A stretch of 64,000 nt of DNA from an uncultured Bacteroidota bacterium (GCA_937899625.1 CALCCB010000007.1:1-64000); one strand, 5' to 3'; positions 45,065-54,340 are shown, counted from the first letter of the stretch. Numbers and translations are program-made. The notes: generated from the letters alone by a model not told the origin.

Positions 45065-45580
45065 ATGAAATCTAGAACAGCAGCTGAGACGCTTTCGATC
45101 ACAACAAAAGTGGTTTTACCAAATGACACGAATACACTAGGAAATCTATTTGGTGGACAGCTGCTGGCATGGATGGATGTTATAGCAAGTGTTTCTGCAC
45201 ACAGACATTCCAAAAGAGTTGTTGTTACAGCATCGGTGAACAATGTTTCTTTTCAGAAGCCCATTAACCATGGTTCTATAGTAACCCTTGAAGCAAAAGT
45301 TTCTCGGGCATTCAATTCATCGATGGAAGTGTTTGTGGATGTTTTTGTAGAGGACCATGTTACAGGTAAACGAGAAAAATGCAATGAGGCGATCTATACT
45401 TTTGTAGCGGTGGATCAAATGGGTGGACCAATTCAGGTTCCAGATCTGATTCCTGAAACCGAAGAGGAAAAAGAAAGATTTGAGGGGGCATTGCGCAGGA
45501 AGCAATTAAGTCTAATTCTGGCAGGAAAAATGAAGCCATCCGAAGCTTCTGAATTAAAGAAACTTTTCCTGGAAGAATAA
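45065..45580 (+). CDS. Acyl-CoA thioesterase, hotdog fold
   Basis: 171 residues from the ATG at 45065; a TTG at 45050 is in frame but lies in the probable promoter. The hotdog pattern NTLGNLFGGQLLAWMDVIAS, with Asp in the catalytic position, and TASVNNVSFQKPINHGSIV match YciA/BACH-type acyl-CoA thioesterases, which cleave acyl-CoA to free CoA and fatty acid in the cytoplasm. The end is helical and charged. Its stop is separated from the convergent glycosyltransferase stop by a single base, and no hairpin terminator lies between. Confidence 0.9.
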   Translation: MKSRTAAETLSITTKVVLPNDTNTLGNLFGGQLLAWMDVIASVSAHRHSKRVVVTASVNNVSFQKPINHGSIVTLEAKVSRAFNSSMEVFVDVFVEDHVTGKREKCNEAIYTFVAVDQMGGPIQVPDLIPETEEEKERFEGALRRKQLSLILAGKMKPSEASELKKLFLEE

Positions 45581-45581
45581 C

Positions 45582-46568
45582 CTAACGAAGGTTATTGATC
45601 TCATTTCGGATCTTATTCAGATCCTGTTTGTTCATACAATTGAAGTGTCCCTTTGGACATTTACTATACCCAATTTTAGAACAAGGTCTGCAAGAAAGGT
45701 CTTTCACTTCATTAATAGTGAATTGGATGTCTGCATTTGGATAATATGGGTACATCCCAAGGGAAGGTACGGTGTTTCCCCAAATACTGATGATTGGGAT
45801 GTTAAAACACGTCGCAATATGCATCAACCCAGTATCGTGCGTAATCAATCCTTTACTTTTGCTTACAAGAAATGCTGATTCTGAAATGGTGTGATTGCCA
45901 CAGGTATTAACGATATGATTACTTGAAAGATTTTTTACAATTTCATCACCGACCGTCTTGTCTTCCTTACCTCCTAATAACATAATTGGGCCCTCGATTC
46001 CTTTTAGAAGCTCGATCATTTTATCCACAGGAAGACGTTTTGTCGCAAATTGGGCTCCGATTGCAAAGCCGAAATATTGATGCTCCTTTAATTGATAGTT
46101 GGCTTCGATATCGATTTGATCTCGATCTGTTAGTGTATATCGACAGCTGTAATTTTTGTTTTTAACTCCAAGGTTTTCGACTGTTTTGAAATAACGATCC
46201 ACAATGTGGATTTCAGGAAGAAGATTCACCTTAAACTTCGTAAGGATCCACTTTTTAAGATTCAGTTTTGGGAAACTGTATGATTTTCTCCCTAAAAAAA
46301 GGTTAAGCTTTAACGTCCTGATGTTGTTGTGCAGGTCTATAATTGCGTCAAAATGCTCATTTTTCAATTCTTTATTAACTTCCGATAGCGAATGCTGAAT
46401 TGTCCAGAGTCTATCGATATCAGAATTGTTCTCCAGAATTGGTCGGAAAGATTCTTTCGTTAAATAGTGGATTTCAACATTGGACAATTGATCCTTCAAA
46501 GCTCTCAAAACAGGTGTTGTGAGAACGATATCCCCAATTGAACTGAAACGAAGTATTAAGACCTTCAC
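45582..46568 (-). CDS. Glycosyltransferase family 9 (heptosyltransferase-like)
   Basis: 328 residues. MKVLILRFSSIGDIVLTTPV is the GT9 N-terminal signature; the donor-binding C-terminal half shows MLLGGKEDK, GLITHDTGLMHIATCFNIP and SIWGNTVPSLGMYPYYP. These enzymes add heptose or related sugars to the lipopolysaccharide core from nucleotide-activated donors at the inner face of the membrane. The CRPCSKIGYSKCPKGHFNC segment near the end is Cys-rich, as in many GT9 members. It is the last gene of the envelope operon 49933-45582. Confidence 0.92.
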   Translation of the reverse strand: MKVLILRFSSIGDIVLTTPVLRALKDQLSNVEIHYLTKESFRPILENNSDIDRLWTIQHSLSEVNKELKNEHFDAIIDLHNNIRTLKLNLFLGRKSYSFPKLNLKKWILTKFKVNLLPEIHIVDRYFKTVENLGVKNKNYSCRYTLTDRDQIDIEANYQLKEHQYFGFAIGAQFATKRLPVDKMIELLKGIEGPIMLLGGKEDKTVGDEIVKNLSSNHIVNTCGNHTISESAFLVSKSKGLITHDTGLMHIATCFNIPIISIWGNTVPSLGMYPYYPNADIQFTINEVKDLSCRPCSKIGYSKCPKGHFNCMNKQDLNKIRNEINNLR

Positions 46569-46580
46569 ACTACAAATCTA

Positions 46581-48065
46581 TTATTTATTTACGGTGCGAT
46601 AATTCGTTTCCCAAACTTCGATATATTCATTGGCATTTCGAGGGTTCAACCATCTGAGCATTTTATCGATCAAGCTGGGATGACTTTTCTTATGAAGCCT
46701 CATTTTAGGGTAAAGCTTTTTGTATTCATCGATCCTTTTGTCGAGGTCCTTGTCGTCAAAAAAGAAAATGTAATCATAATTGAGCGCATCATTCACTTTA
46801 AGAGAAAGGTTCGGGTTGGTTCTTTCTACAAATTCGCAATGCCAGCTTTTTGAATAGAATTTAGGCATCATAGAAATGCGCTGGTCGGCGGATCCTTCAA
46901 GGAGGATCAATTCATTACCGACCTCGTTATTATAGAGACTATACATTGCCTCAACTCTTGACTTTTTAGAATACATCGTTACAGAGAAAACTAGGAAGAT
47001 CGTGTTAAACATCCAAAAAACAAGCATAGACACTTTCCAAATCTTTTCTTTTTTCTTCAGCATTAACTCCTGATATCCCAATACTCCCAAAATGATGAAA
47101 AATGGTAGTATACTTAAAATAAACCTTTCCTGTCGATTCGGATAGAGTGTGTGAAATAGAATAAACAATAGGGTAGGGAGGAATAGCATCCAATACTTTT
47201 TGTAGGACTTTATAAAGCCCCACATCATCAGGATTCCCATTGGGATAAAGAAGCATCCGATCAACACCAGGAAGTACATCAGGTAGTTGTTATTTGGCAA
47301 GTAGGTTGTTCCTTCCGTCATGTTGTAAAAAACATAACCCAGAAATTCCGCAAACGGATATCCCCAGATAAAGTAATCTACCAATCCTTGGGTCAATGTA
47401 AACATGACAAGAACACCAGTACAGAAAAGCAGAAATTTTTGCCATTCCATCTTTAGAAAATAATATCCAGCGACTCCGATGGCAAAGACACCTATCTGAT
47501 ATCTGAAAGAAACGGCCATTCCCGCCATAAGTCCGGCGAGAATAAAATTAGATCTGTGATCATTTTTAAGTAAAAGCCAAACCCCATAAACCAGCCAAGG
47601 AACGGTAGCGATCTCTACAAGGTTTCTAACAGAAACAAATGGTAAGATCCATAAAAGTGCCAACAGCCACCCTACGATCTTCGCATTTTGAACATTGCTT
47701 AATTTTTCCGTGATTTTGATACTATACAAAACGACTATCATGGACGCCAACGCATGTAAAAATCGGTTGATCAGCATGAGCGTTTTTGGATCTGTAACTC
47801 CGATCATTTTCATTAAACCGAAATACAGAAAATTGAATCCTACGTATGTAAAACTGTGCCCGTGTGGGTGTCCGGGATTGTTCGGTGACCAAGGTAACCA
47901 GTTGTTATAATCATATCCATCTACCCAGGAAGAAGAGGATTCGATAATTAGAAAATGATCATCGTGCATCCCGTAACCTGGGGAAAAGATCACTGCGATC
48001 AGTCTGACAAGAAATGCTGCCAGAAGAATTAATCCATATGGAGACTTCTTCAGTGCGTCGATCAT
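46581..48065 (-). CDS. Polytopic membrane glycosyltransferase, GT22/GT39-like
   Basis: 494 residues with about 11-12 membrane helices. GYGMHDDHFLIIESSSSWVD near the N-terminus places acidic residues in the first outer loop, as in GT-C transferases, and FHTLYPNRQERFILSILPFF matches the H-x(3)P-x(3)ERF motif of GT22 mannosyltransferases. These enzymes use polyprenyl-phosphate sugars and act on the periplasmic face. The C-terminal 130 residues form a soluble domain. Its ATG overlaps the sulfatase-fold gene stop by 4 bases and the GT9 gene follows after 12 bases, which supports work on one envelope glycan. Confidence 0.85.
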   Translation of the reverse strand: MIDALKKSPYGLILLAAFLVRLIAVIFSPGYGMHDDHFLIIESSSSWVDGYDYNNWLPWSPNNPGHPHGHSFTYVGFNFLYFGLMKMIGVTDPKTLMLINRFLHALASMIVVLYSIKITEKLSNVQNAKIVGWLLALLWILPFVSVRNLVEIATVPWLVYGVWLLLKNDHRSNFILAGLMAGMAVSFRYQIGVFAIGVAGYYFLKMEWQKFLLFCTGVLVMFTLTQGLVDYFIWGYPFAEFLGYVFYNMTEGTTYLPNNNYLMYFLVLIGCFFIPMGILMMWGFIKSYKKYWMLFLPTLLFILFHTLYPNRQERFILSILPFFIILGVLGYQELMLKKKEKIWKVSMLVFWMFNTIFLVFSVTMYSKKSRVEAMYSLYNNEVGNELILLEGSADQRISMMPKFYSKSWHCEFVERTNPNLSLKVNDALNYDYIFFFDDKDLDKRIDEYKKLYPKMRLHKKSHPSLIDKMLRWLNPRNANEYIEVWETNYRTVNK

Positions 48066-49933
48066 AGGTTTATATATTCTTTATAAAGAAGCGACATGAA
48101 TGAATGACATCTTAATTGTTCCTTTTTTAATTCCTTGTCCTCAAAGGTAAGCTCTGGAAAATTCTTTCCATCCATATGATAACTGAAATTACCCTTTGGA
48201 GTGATCCAGCCGTATCCTCTATTGATGGTGTGAAGTGCAAATTGTGGTGATCCAGGATTTAATAGATCTTTACTCCAGATGTATTTATTTGAAGGTAAGT
48301 TCATTTGCGTCAAAAGTGTCTTTGCAATATCAGACTGAGATCCCAAATGGTTTATTTGCTTCCCTCTAAATTCTTTTCGGAGGGGTTCTCCCCAGATCAG
48401 CAAAGGAATATGGAAGTATCCTGATAAATTCGGATTTTGTAAGGTGGGTGAAGCGTGACCGTGGTCAGCAACAAAAATGAAGATCGTATTCTTGAACCAT
48501 TTTTTTGATTTCGATGCTTTCAGGAATTGAAACAAACATTTATCTGCATAAGCAACGGAAGTCATGAAGTCACTTTCTGTGCCGTCCCATTTCTTAATGT
48601 CTTTGCGAGGGTGATCATAAGGAGAATGTGTACTGCCTGAAAACGCGCAATGCATGAACGGCTCTTTGGTGTTGTCAACTTTTTCAGACAAAAAGTGATA
48701 AAGATCTTCGTCAAAGTAATTCAGCTTTCCTCTTTTCAATTGTTTGGGAAAATCATTTTCATCCAGAACTTCATCAAAACCATGATCCATGAAATAACCA
48801 CCTATATTTCCATATTTAAGATCACCACTAAAGATGTAATGACTTGAATAACCTTCTTTTTTCAGATCCTGATTCAAACAAGGCAATTTCCTGTGTTTAT
48901 CTGGCTGCATTGAAATAAATATCTCCGGCAATGCTGGGTAACCACTAAATATGCTCGAATTTCCTACCTCTGAAGTACCACCTGTAGCATAGATCTTTGT
49001 GAAAAGTAGTCCCTCTTTTGAAAGCTTGTCGAAATATGGGGTCGCACCTTTGTCAGTAGAAAGCACTCCAACTGCGTTTGCAGTCCAGCTTTCAAGAATT
49101 ACGAATACAAGGTTAGGTCGATCATTCTGAAAGATCCTCGTTTCGTTGTTGTTTTCTGAATGAAAGAAATCACCAAGGTTCTTCCTTGCCTGTGATTCAT
49201 CGATCAATGGAAATTGAACACCTGTCTGTGATCGGGTATAAAGCAGATAACTTTTGGTGAAAAAGTAAAAGGAATTTACAGACAAGTCATTCGCAACGTA
49301 GTTTTTGGAATAATAGGCGCTATCAATGTTGATTGGGATCTGCTGAAATCCGCCACGTCCCAAAACAGCGAAAATAGATCCGGGAATTAAAAATAGACCT
49401 GTTGAGATTGCTATATTCCAATACCATTTCCTGGTTGTGGTAGTTTCTTTTAGATCGAAAATTCGATTGGTAATAAAAATTCCTGTGGCAATCTCGATTA
49501 GAGCATAGAGAAAGAACCAGAAGGTCATCGAATAATCTGCAGTTCTGAAAACTTCGTCCGGATGAAATAAGTGATTGAATACACGAGTGGTTAATTTATG
49601 ATTCCACTCAGTATAAGCGTTGATCTCTCCTCCATGGATCAGGGAAACGACAATGATCTCTGCAAACAATACCCAAAAGAAGCCTTTTCTCGACCACTTC
49701 GAATTGATCGTGAAATGAACTGTCAGCAATAATAAAGGAATAAACGATAGAAATGCTGCTGATGCAAGATCAAGACGGATGGAATACCAAAACACCCCAA
49801 GCCATTCAATAAATCCAACTTCTTTGATCTTGCCAAAATTGTGAATCGAAAAAATGATCCTCTGAATGTCGAAAACCACGACCCAGAAGAAGATGAGCTT
49901 AAGGATATTTAAAACAGCTGTTCTCAGCAACAT
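48062..49933 (-). CDS. LTA synthase-like sulfatase-fold membrane transferase
   Basis: 623 residues from the ATG at 49933 (MLLRTAVLNILKLIFFWVVV), preferred to an in-frame start at 50005. About five membrane helices (to about residue 200) precede a periplasmic alkaline-phosphatase-fold domain: NLVFVILESWTANAVG (first metal site), ATGGTSEVGNSSIFSGYPAL with the likely nucleophile Thr, FSGSTHSPYDHP, and FIFVADHGHASP (late metal ligands). Relatives add glycerol-phosphate or phosphoethanolamine to lipids and glycans. With two downstream glycosyltransferases, decoration of lipid A or core oligosaccharide is a reasonable inference. Confidence 0.88.
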   Translation of the reverse strand: MLLRTAVLNILKLIFFWVVVFDIQRIIFSIHNFGKIKEVGFIEWLGVFWYSIRLDLASAAFLSFIPLLLLTVHFTINSKWSRKGFFWVLFAEIIVVSLIHGGEINAYTEWNHKLTTRVFNHLFHPDEVFRTADYSMTFWFFLYALIEIATGIFITNRIFDLKETTTTRKWYWNIAISTGLFLIPGSIFAVLGRGGFQQIPINIDSAYYSKNYVANDLSVNSFYFFTKSYLLYTRSQTGVQFPLIDESQARKNLGDFFHSENNNETRIFQNDRPNLVFVILESWTANAVGVLSTDKGATPYFDKLSKEGLLFTKIYATGGTSEVGNSSIFSGYPALPEIFISMQPDKHRKLPCLNQDLKKEGYSSHYIFSGDLKYGNIGGYFMDHGFDEVLDENDFPKQLKRGKLNYFDEDLYHFLSEKVDNTKEPFMHCAFSGSTHSPYDHPRKDIKKWDGTESDFMTSVAYADKCLFQFLKASKSKKWFKNTIFIFVADHGHASPTLQNPNLSGYFHIPLLIWGEPLRKEFRGKQINHLGSQSDIAKTLLTQMNLPSNKYIWSKDLLNPGSPQFALHTINRGYGWITPKGNFSYHMDGKNFPELTFEDKELKKEQLRCHSFMSLLYKEYINL

Positions 49934-50006
49934 GCCGCAAAGATAGTCGAAGCATGTGAGTCTGCCCAATGTAATTTGTGTTACCTTTTTTCCTGTAAAG
50001 AACAAC

Positions 50007-50014
50007 TAACTTTG
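50007..50014 (+). promoter_or_regulatory. -7 box upstream of thioredoxin gene
   Basis: TAACTTTG, an exact TAnnTTTG match followed by C, 14 bases before the ATG at 50029. No TTG at standard distance upstream, so only the -7 part is supported. Confidence 0.5.
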
Positions 50015-50028
50015 CAAAAACAATTGAA

Positions 50029-50322
50029 ATGGGAAAATTCGGAGATATCGTAAAATCAGACATTCCAACCTTAGTTGATTTCTATGCGACCTGGTGCGGA
50101 CCGTGTAAGGTGATGCATCCCATCCTTGATCAATTAAAGGCTGAAATGGGAAATAAAGTCAGGATCCTCAAGATCGACGTAGATAAAAACCCGGCTGTCG
50201 CTGATCAGTTCAAGATAAGAGGAGTGCCTACTTTTATTCTTTTTAAATCTGGGGAGATCCAGTGGCGTCAGAGCGGTGGAATGGATCTTCAGATTTTAAA
50301 AAGACGAGTATTGCAGAAATAA
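50029..50322 (+). CDS. Thioredoxin
   Basis: 97 residues, short but complete thioredoxin fold without signal peptide. ATWCGPCKVMHP gives the canonical WCGPCK site (Cys23, Cys26), IDVDKNPAVADQFKIRGVPT keeps the cis-Pro loop and the family's central Asp, and FILFKSGEIQWRQSGG ends the fold. It reduces protein disulphides in the cytoplasm. It is a single gene between the divergent sulfatase-fold gene and the pyrophosphatase gene, 151 bases upstream of the latter. Whether this is the main thioredoxin of the cell cannot be told. Confidence 0.92.
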   Translation: MGKFGDIVKSDIPTLVDFYATWCGPCKVMHPILDQLKAEMGNKVRILKIDVDKNPAVADQFKIRGVPTFILFKSGEIQWRQSGGMDLQILKRRVLQK

Positions 50323-50403
50323 AACGGTTTAGACCTGATTTACCGTAAAATGTTGTAACCCTAGACTTTTTCGTGCGTAGGAAGGCATTGTCATTAATTG
50401 AAG

Positions 50404-50425
50404 TGTAAACTTGCACATGTTTACA
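50404..50425 (+). promoter_or_regulatory. Inverted repeat (possible operator) over the pyrophosphatase promoter
   Basis: TGTAAAC-N8-GTTTACA, a perfect seven-base inverted repeat at 50404-50410 and 50419-50425. Its spacer contains the TTG of the promoter at 50411-50413, the place where a repressor would block RNA polymerase. Confidence 0.55.
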
Positions 50426-50441
50426 TAAACTTCTACTTTTG
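50411..50441 (+). promoter_or_regulatory. Promoter of the membrane pyrophosphatase gene
   Basis: TTG at 50411-50413, 20-base spacer, TACTTTTG at 50434-50441; same spacing as the sod promoter. The predicted leader is about 25 bases to the ATG at 50474. Confidence 0.78.
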
Positions 50442-50473
50442 CGCCCTGTTTAAAAAATAAACAAATTACACAC

Positions 50474-52918
50474 ATGGAAAAGAATTTGATCTTTTTACCT
50501 ATTGGATTATCAATCGTTGGATTGATCTTCATGTTAGTTAAAATGGCTTGGGTTAAAAAACAAAACCCTGGAAATGAGAAGATGCAGAGTATCTCAAAGA
50601 GTATCAAGGAAGGTGCAATGGCATTCCTTGCTGCTGAATACCGATTACTCGCAATTTTCGTTGTAATTGCTTCTGCGGCATTATTTGGAATATCAACGAT
50701 TGTTGAGACGACAAGTTGGATGATCGTTCCTGCATTTGTTGTAGGTGCTGTTTTCTCTGCGGTAGCAGGTAACATTGGTATGAGAATCGCTACTGACGCC
50801 AATTCAAGAACAACAGAAGCTGCTCGTACGAGTTTACCACAGGCTTTGAAAGTTTCGTTTGGTGGTGGAACGGTTATGGGATTAGGTGTTGCAGGTCTTG
50901 CAGTTCTTGGTCTGAGCTTGTTCTTCATGGCTTTTGTAAGCTCATTTATGACAGAGGATGGAAATTTCTACAACGAAATGACCATGGTACTTGAGGCATT
51001 GGCAGGTTTCTCTTTAGGAGCCGAATCGATTGCATTGTTTGCTCGTGTTGGTGGAGGTATTTATACGAAAGCTGCTGACGTAGGTGCTGACCTTGTTGGA
51101 AAAGTTGAAGCTGGAATTCCAGAAGATGATCCACGTAATCCTGCAACGATTGCAGATAACGTAGGTGATAACGTAGGTGATGTTGCCGGAATGGGTGCCG
51201 ATCTATTCGGTTCTTATGTTGCAACGGTACTTGCATCAATGGTGTTAGGAAACTACATCATCAAAGACATGGCGGATGCTTCAGAAGGTGGAGTTTTCGA
51301 AGATGCATTTGGAGGAATGGGGCCTATCCTACTTCCGATCATGATCGCTGGTGTTGGGATCATCGCTTCGATCATTGGAACTTTCCTAGTTCGTATTTCT
51401 AACAATGAAGCGAAAGAGGCTGAAGTTCAAAGAGCATTGAACATTGGTAACATCACATCTATTCTTCTTTCTGCGGTTGCGGGATGGTTCCTTGTAAGTT
51501 GGATGCTTCCTGAAACAATCACAATGAAGTTCTTTGGAGAAGGAGTAAAAGAGATCCCTAGCCGTCACGTTTTCTATGCAACTCTTGTTGGTTTGGGTGT
51601 TGGATACTTGATCTCGGCATTTACTGAATATTATACTGCACTTGGTAAGAAGCCGGTTCTTGATATCGTAAAGAATTCATCTACGGGAGCAGCGACGAAC
51701 ATTATTGCTGGTCTAGCGACAGGTATGATCTCAACATTCTCTTCTGTGATCCTTTTCGCAGTTGCGATCTGGGGTTCATATGAATTAGCTGGATTCTATG
51801 GTGTAGCTATCGCTGCATCAGCTATGATGGCAACTACTGCAATGCAGTTGGCGATCGATGCATTCGGTCCAATTGCTGATAACGCAGGTGGTGTTGCTGA
51901 AATGTCTGAGTTGCCAAAAGAAGTTCGTCAACGTACTGACGTCTTGGATTCCGTTGGTAACACAACTGCTGCAGTAGGTAAAGGATTTGCGATTGCTTCT
52001 GCTGCGCTTACTGCGCTTGCTCTTTTCGCAGCGTATGTAACATTTACAGGTATTGATGGGATCAACATCTTCAAAGCAGATGTATTGGCTGCATTATTCA
52101 TCGGAGGTATGATTCCGGTTGTTTTCTCTGCATTGGCCATGAAGTCTGTAGGTAAAGCAGCGATGGACATGGTAATGGAAGTTCGTCGTCAGTTCCGCGA
52201 AATCCCTGGAATCATGGAAGGGACAGGAACTCCAGAATACGGAAAATGTGTTGAGATCTCTACTAAGGCTGCACTTCGTGAAATGATGTTGCCAGGTGCG
52301 ATCACAATTATTTCTCCGATCATTATTGGTTTTGCCATGGGTGCTGAAGCACTTGGTGCTTACATGGCAGGTGTTGCTGTTTCTGGAGTCCTTTGGGCGA
52401 TCTTCCAGAACAACGCTGGTGGTGCATGGGATAACGCTAAGAAATCTTTTGAAGCGGGTGTAATGATCAACGGTGAAATGACTTTCAAAGGTTCTGATGC
52501 TCATAAGGCAGCGGTTACTGGAGATACAGTAGGAGATCCATTTAAAGATACTTCTGGTCCTTCTATGAATATCTTGATCAAGTTGACTTGTCTTGTAGGA
52601 TTGGTAATTGCTCCGATCTTAGGTGATGGACATGGATCAGACAATGGAGCTGCAAATGCTTGTGGAATGGAGCAGTGTGATGGGAAGATGGAATGTCACA
52701 AAGACATGAAGGGATGTGAAGGCCATGATATGGAGGCTTGCGGTCCTCATATGGAAGGAAAACACATGATCGGCAAGTGTGACATGAGAGAATGCGCTAA
52801 AATGTCTAAGGATGAATGTGCAGCAATGTGTGATTCTTTAAAATGCACTCCTGAAGAGAAGGAAATGTGTTTGTCTCACTATGACGAAAATGGAAAATTC
52901 AAGGGTGGCCATCATTGA
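50474..52918 (+). CDS. hppA: Membrane ion-pumping pyrophosphatase with Cys/Met/His-rich tail
   Basis: 814 residues. About 16 membrane helices couple PPi hydrolysis to H+ or Na+ transport. Signature: [20 protein letters not shown], then [19 protein letters not shown] and a late [25 protein letters not shown], with Ala and Gly at the positions that are Lys and Thr in the K+-independent class, marks a K+-dependent enzyme; the pumped ion is undecided. Odd: the enzyme normally ends soon after the last helix (about residue 718), but here a soluble tail from residue 720 to 814 holds 11 Cys, 10 Met and 8 His (for example [20 protein letters not shown]), looking like a metal-binding module. After the TGA at 52916 the same frame stays open and Cys-rich. 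Own promoter and possible operator upstream. Confidence 0.95.
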   Translation: MEKNLIFLPIGLSIVGLIFMLVKMAWVKKQNPGNEKMQSISKSIKEGAMAFLAAEYRLLAIFVVIASAALFGISTIVETTSWMIVPAFVVGAVFSAVAGNIGMRIATDANSRTTEAARTSLPQALKVSFGGGTVMGLGVAGLAVLGLSLFFMAFVSSFMTEDGNFYNEMTMVLEALAGFSLGAESIALFARVGGGIYTKAADVGADLVGKVEAGIPEDDPRNPATIADNVGDNVGDVAGMGADLFGSYVATVLASMVLGNYIIKDMADASEGGVFEDAFGGMGPILLPIMIAGVGIIASIIGTFLVRISNNEAKEAEVQRALNIGNITSILLSAVAGWFLVSWMLPETITMKFFGEGVKEIPSRHVFYATLVGLGVGYLISAFTEYYTALGKKPVLDIVKNSSTGAATNIIAGLATGMISTFSSVILFAVAIWGSYELAGFYGVAIAASAMMATTAMQLAIDAFGPIADNAGGVAEMSELPKEVRQRTDVLDSVGNTTAAVGKGFAIASAALTALALFAAYVTFTGIDGINIFKADVLAALFIGGMIPVVFSALAMKSVGKAAMDMVMEVRRQFREIPGIMEGTGTPEYGKCVEISTKAALREMMLPGAITIISPIIIGFAMGAEALGAYMAGVAVSGVLWAIFQNNAGGAWDNAKKSFEAGVMINGEMTFKGSDAHKAAVTGDTVGDPFKDTSGPSMNILIKLTCLVGLVIAPILGDGHGSDNGAANACGMEQCDGKMECHKDMKGCEGHDMEACGPHMEGKHMIGKCDMRECAKMSKDECAAMCDSLKCTPEEKEMCLSHYDENGKFKGGHH

Positions 52919-53002
52919 GGAGAAAAGAAGGCATGCTGCACTTCCAAAGAAAAATGTGAAAACAAGTCGAAGTGTAAAGACAAAGACAGTTGTAATCATT
53001 AA
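52919..53002 (+). other. In-frame Cys-rich extension after the pyrophosphatase TGA stop
   Basis: Directly after the TGA at 52916-52918, the same frame encodes 27 residues (GEKKACCTSKEKCENKSKC, then KDKDSCNH) before a TAA at 53000-53002. Five Cys in 27 residues, Lys-rich, with no ATG of its own at the start. The terminator follows the TAA by only 6 bases, as expected if the TAA were the original stop. It could be a tail lost by a nonsense mutation, an assembly error, or a product of UGA readthrough. Confidence 0.6.
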
Positions 53003-53008
53003 TAGTTT

Positions 53009-53031
53009 AAAGCGCTGTCAAGCGCTTTTTT
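53009..53031 (+). terminator. Intrinsic terminator
   Basis: AAAGCGCT-GTCA-AGCGCTTT (53009-53028) with a perfect eight-base stem and following T run; it ends the pyrophosphatase transcript. The next gene starts 8 bases later. Confidence 0.92.
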
Positions 53032-53038
53032 TATTAGA

Positions 53039-54340
53039 ATGACTTTACTATATCGGATATATAAAACGATTGTTCCTATCATTTGTAGAACCTATTTCAG
53101 TAAAATAGAAATAGAGGGAAGTGAACATGTTACCGGAAAAGATCCGGTACTATTTGTAGCGAATCACCCTAGTGCTTTATTGGATCCAATGGTTTGCGGT
53201 GCTTTTGCCAAAATTCCAATCAATTACTTGGGTCGAGCAGACTTATTTAAATCTAAAATAGCTTCATGGTTCCTCACTTCTTCGCACATGTGGCCAATAT
53301 ACAGGGATGTCGATGGTAGAGAGAATCTTGATAAAAACGAAGAAGTTTTCAAGCACTGCTATGCGAAACTTAAAATGAATCAAGCTCTTTTACTTTATGG
53401 CGAAGGGTTTACTGATGAGAAGTTTGTTAGAAGAGTAAAGAAAATAAAAAAAGGTCCTGCAAGAATAGCATTTGGTGCTGAGGAGCATTATCATTTCGAA
53501 ATGGGACTTAAGATCATTCCTCTCGGAATAAATTATTCAAATCCTGATGAATTTGGAAGTGATATTTTGCTGAAATACGGAGAACCAATATTGGTTAGTG
53601 ACTTTAAAGAAAAATATCAAGAGAATCAAGCAAAGGCAATGCTGGAGCTGACCAATTTGATCGAAAAAAGGCTTAAAGAATGTATCATTCATATTGAAGA
53701 TGCCAAATCTTTAAAGCTTTTTGAAAATGCCGAAAAATACCGCGAGACATTCTACGGATTATCTTCCAACAATTATGTTAAAGACCTGAAAAGATCTTGG
53801 AAAGAAACCAAAAAGGATTCAGAAAAATTTAATCAATTAGAAGAAGGTCAAAAGGAACAGTTAACCATAGCTTTAAGTGAAGTCTCCACCTTCAATGTCC
53901 AAAAAATTTCAGGAATTGAATCGAAGCACATAGATAATGTGTTGAGTTGGATATGGTTGATTTTTATGGCACCTTTTTCATTAGCCGGATACCTGCTTAA
54001 TTTTCCAATTTTTCTTCTTTTAAAAGTGTTGCCCGCAAAATTAACCAGAAGGTCTTGTTTTTATCCAGGAATGAAGATTGCCTTTAGTATGATCCTTTTT
54101 CCTTTGGTCTTAAGTATTGAATTCTTTATTCTGAAAATGGTTTTTGATGTACCTCTCTATTATTGGCCAGTCTACATTGTGGGTGTTACAATTTTAGGAT
54201 ATTCCTTTGTAAAATCAAGACTTTATCTCAATCGAATTAGTTATAATCGAAAGGTCAAGAAGTTAAAACAATCTATTCATGAACCCAGAAAAAAGGAGTA
54301 TCAGAGTATCCTCGAAAGGATCAATATGATTCTTAATTAA
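53039..54340 (+). CDS. PlsC-like glycerophosphate acyltransferase
   Basis: 433 residues. The N-terminal acyltransferase domain has ANHPSALLDPM (NHxxxxD catalytic motif) and LLYGEGFTDEKFVRRVKKIK (the EG of motif III), with a membrane-associated N-terminus. The C-terminal half has a charged helical section (about 230-300) and two or three hydrophobic helices (about 302-385). Members acylate lysophosphatidic acid or other lysolipids at the inner membrane; this large two-part form is common in Bacteroidota, and its exact acceptor is unknown. The start lies 8 bases after the terminator stem-loop of the previous gene, so its own promoter must lie within hppA or transcription reads through. The stop overlaps that of the convergent VOC gene. 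Confidence 0.87.
   Translation: MTLLYRIYKTIVPIICRTYFSKIEIEGSEHVTGKDPVLFVANHPSALLDPMVCGAFAKIPINYLGRADLFKSKIASWFLTSSHMWPIYRDVDGRENLDKNEEVFKHCYAKLKMNQALLLYGEGFTDEKFVRRVKKIKKGPARIAFGAEEHYHFEMGLKIIPLGINYSNPDEFGSDILLKYGEPILVSDFKEKYQENQAKAMLELTNLIEKRLKECIIHIEDAKSLKLFENAEKYRETFYGLSSNNYVKDLKRSWKETKKDSEKFNQLEEGQKEQLTIALSEVSTFNVQKISGIESKHIDNVLSWIWLIFMAPFSLAGYLLNFPIFLLLKVLPAKLTRRSCFYPGMKIAFSMILFPLVLSIEFFILKMVFDVPLYYWPVYIVGVTILGYSFVKSRLYLNRISYNRKVKKLKQSIHEPRKKEYQSILERINMILN

Noticed and set aside
50329-50928. 199-codon reverse-strand frame across the start of the pyrophosphatase gene
   Set aside because: Shadow of a conserved membrane protein gene and of its promoter; composition rich in Pro, Thr and Ala typical of an antisense frame.
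52094-52504. 136-codon reverse-strand frame inside hppA
   Set aside because: Antisense shadow of a strongly conserved coding region.
52919-52960. Bacterial SECIS element after the TGA of hppA
   Set aside because: Only a four- to five-base stem (GAAG/CTTC) can be drawn; too weak to support selenocysteine, kept only as one option in the finding.
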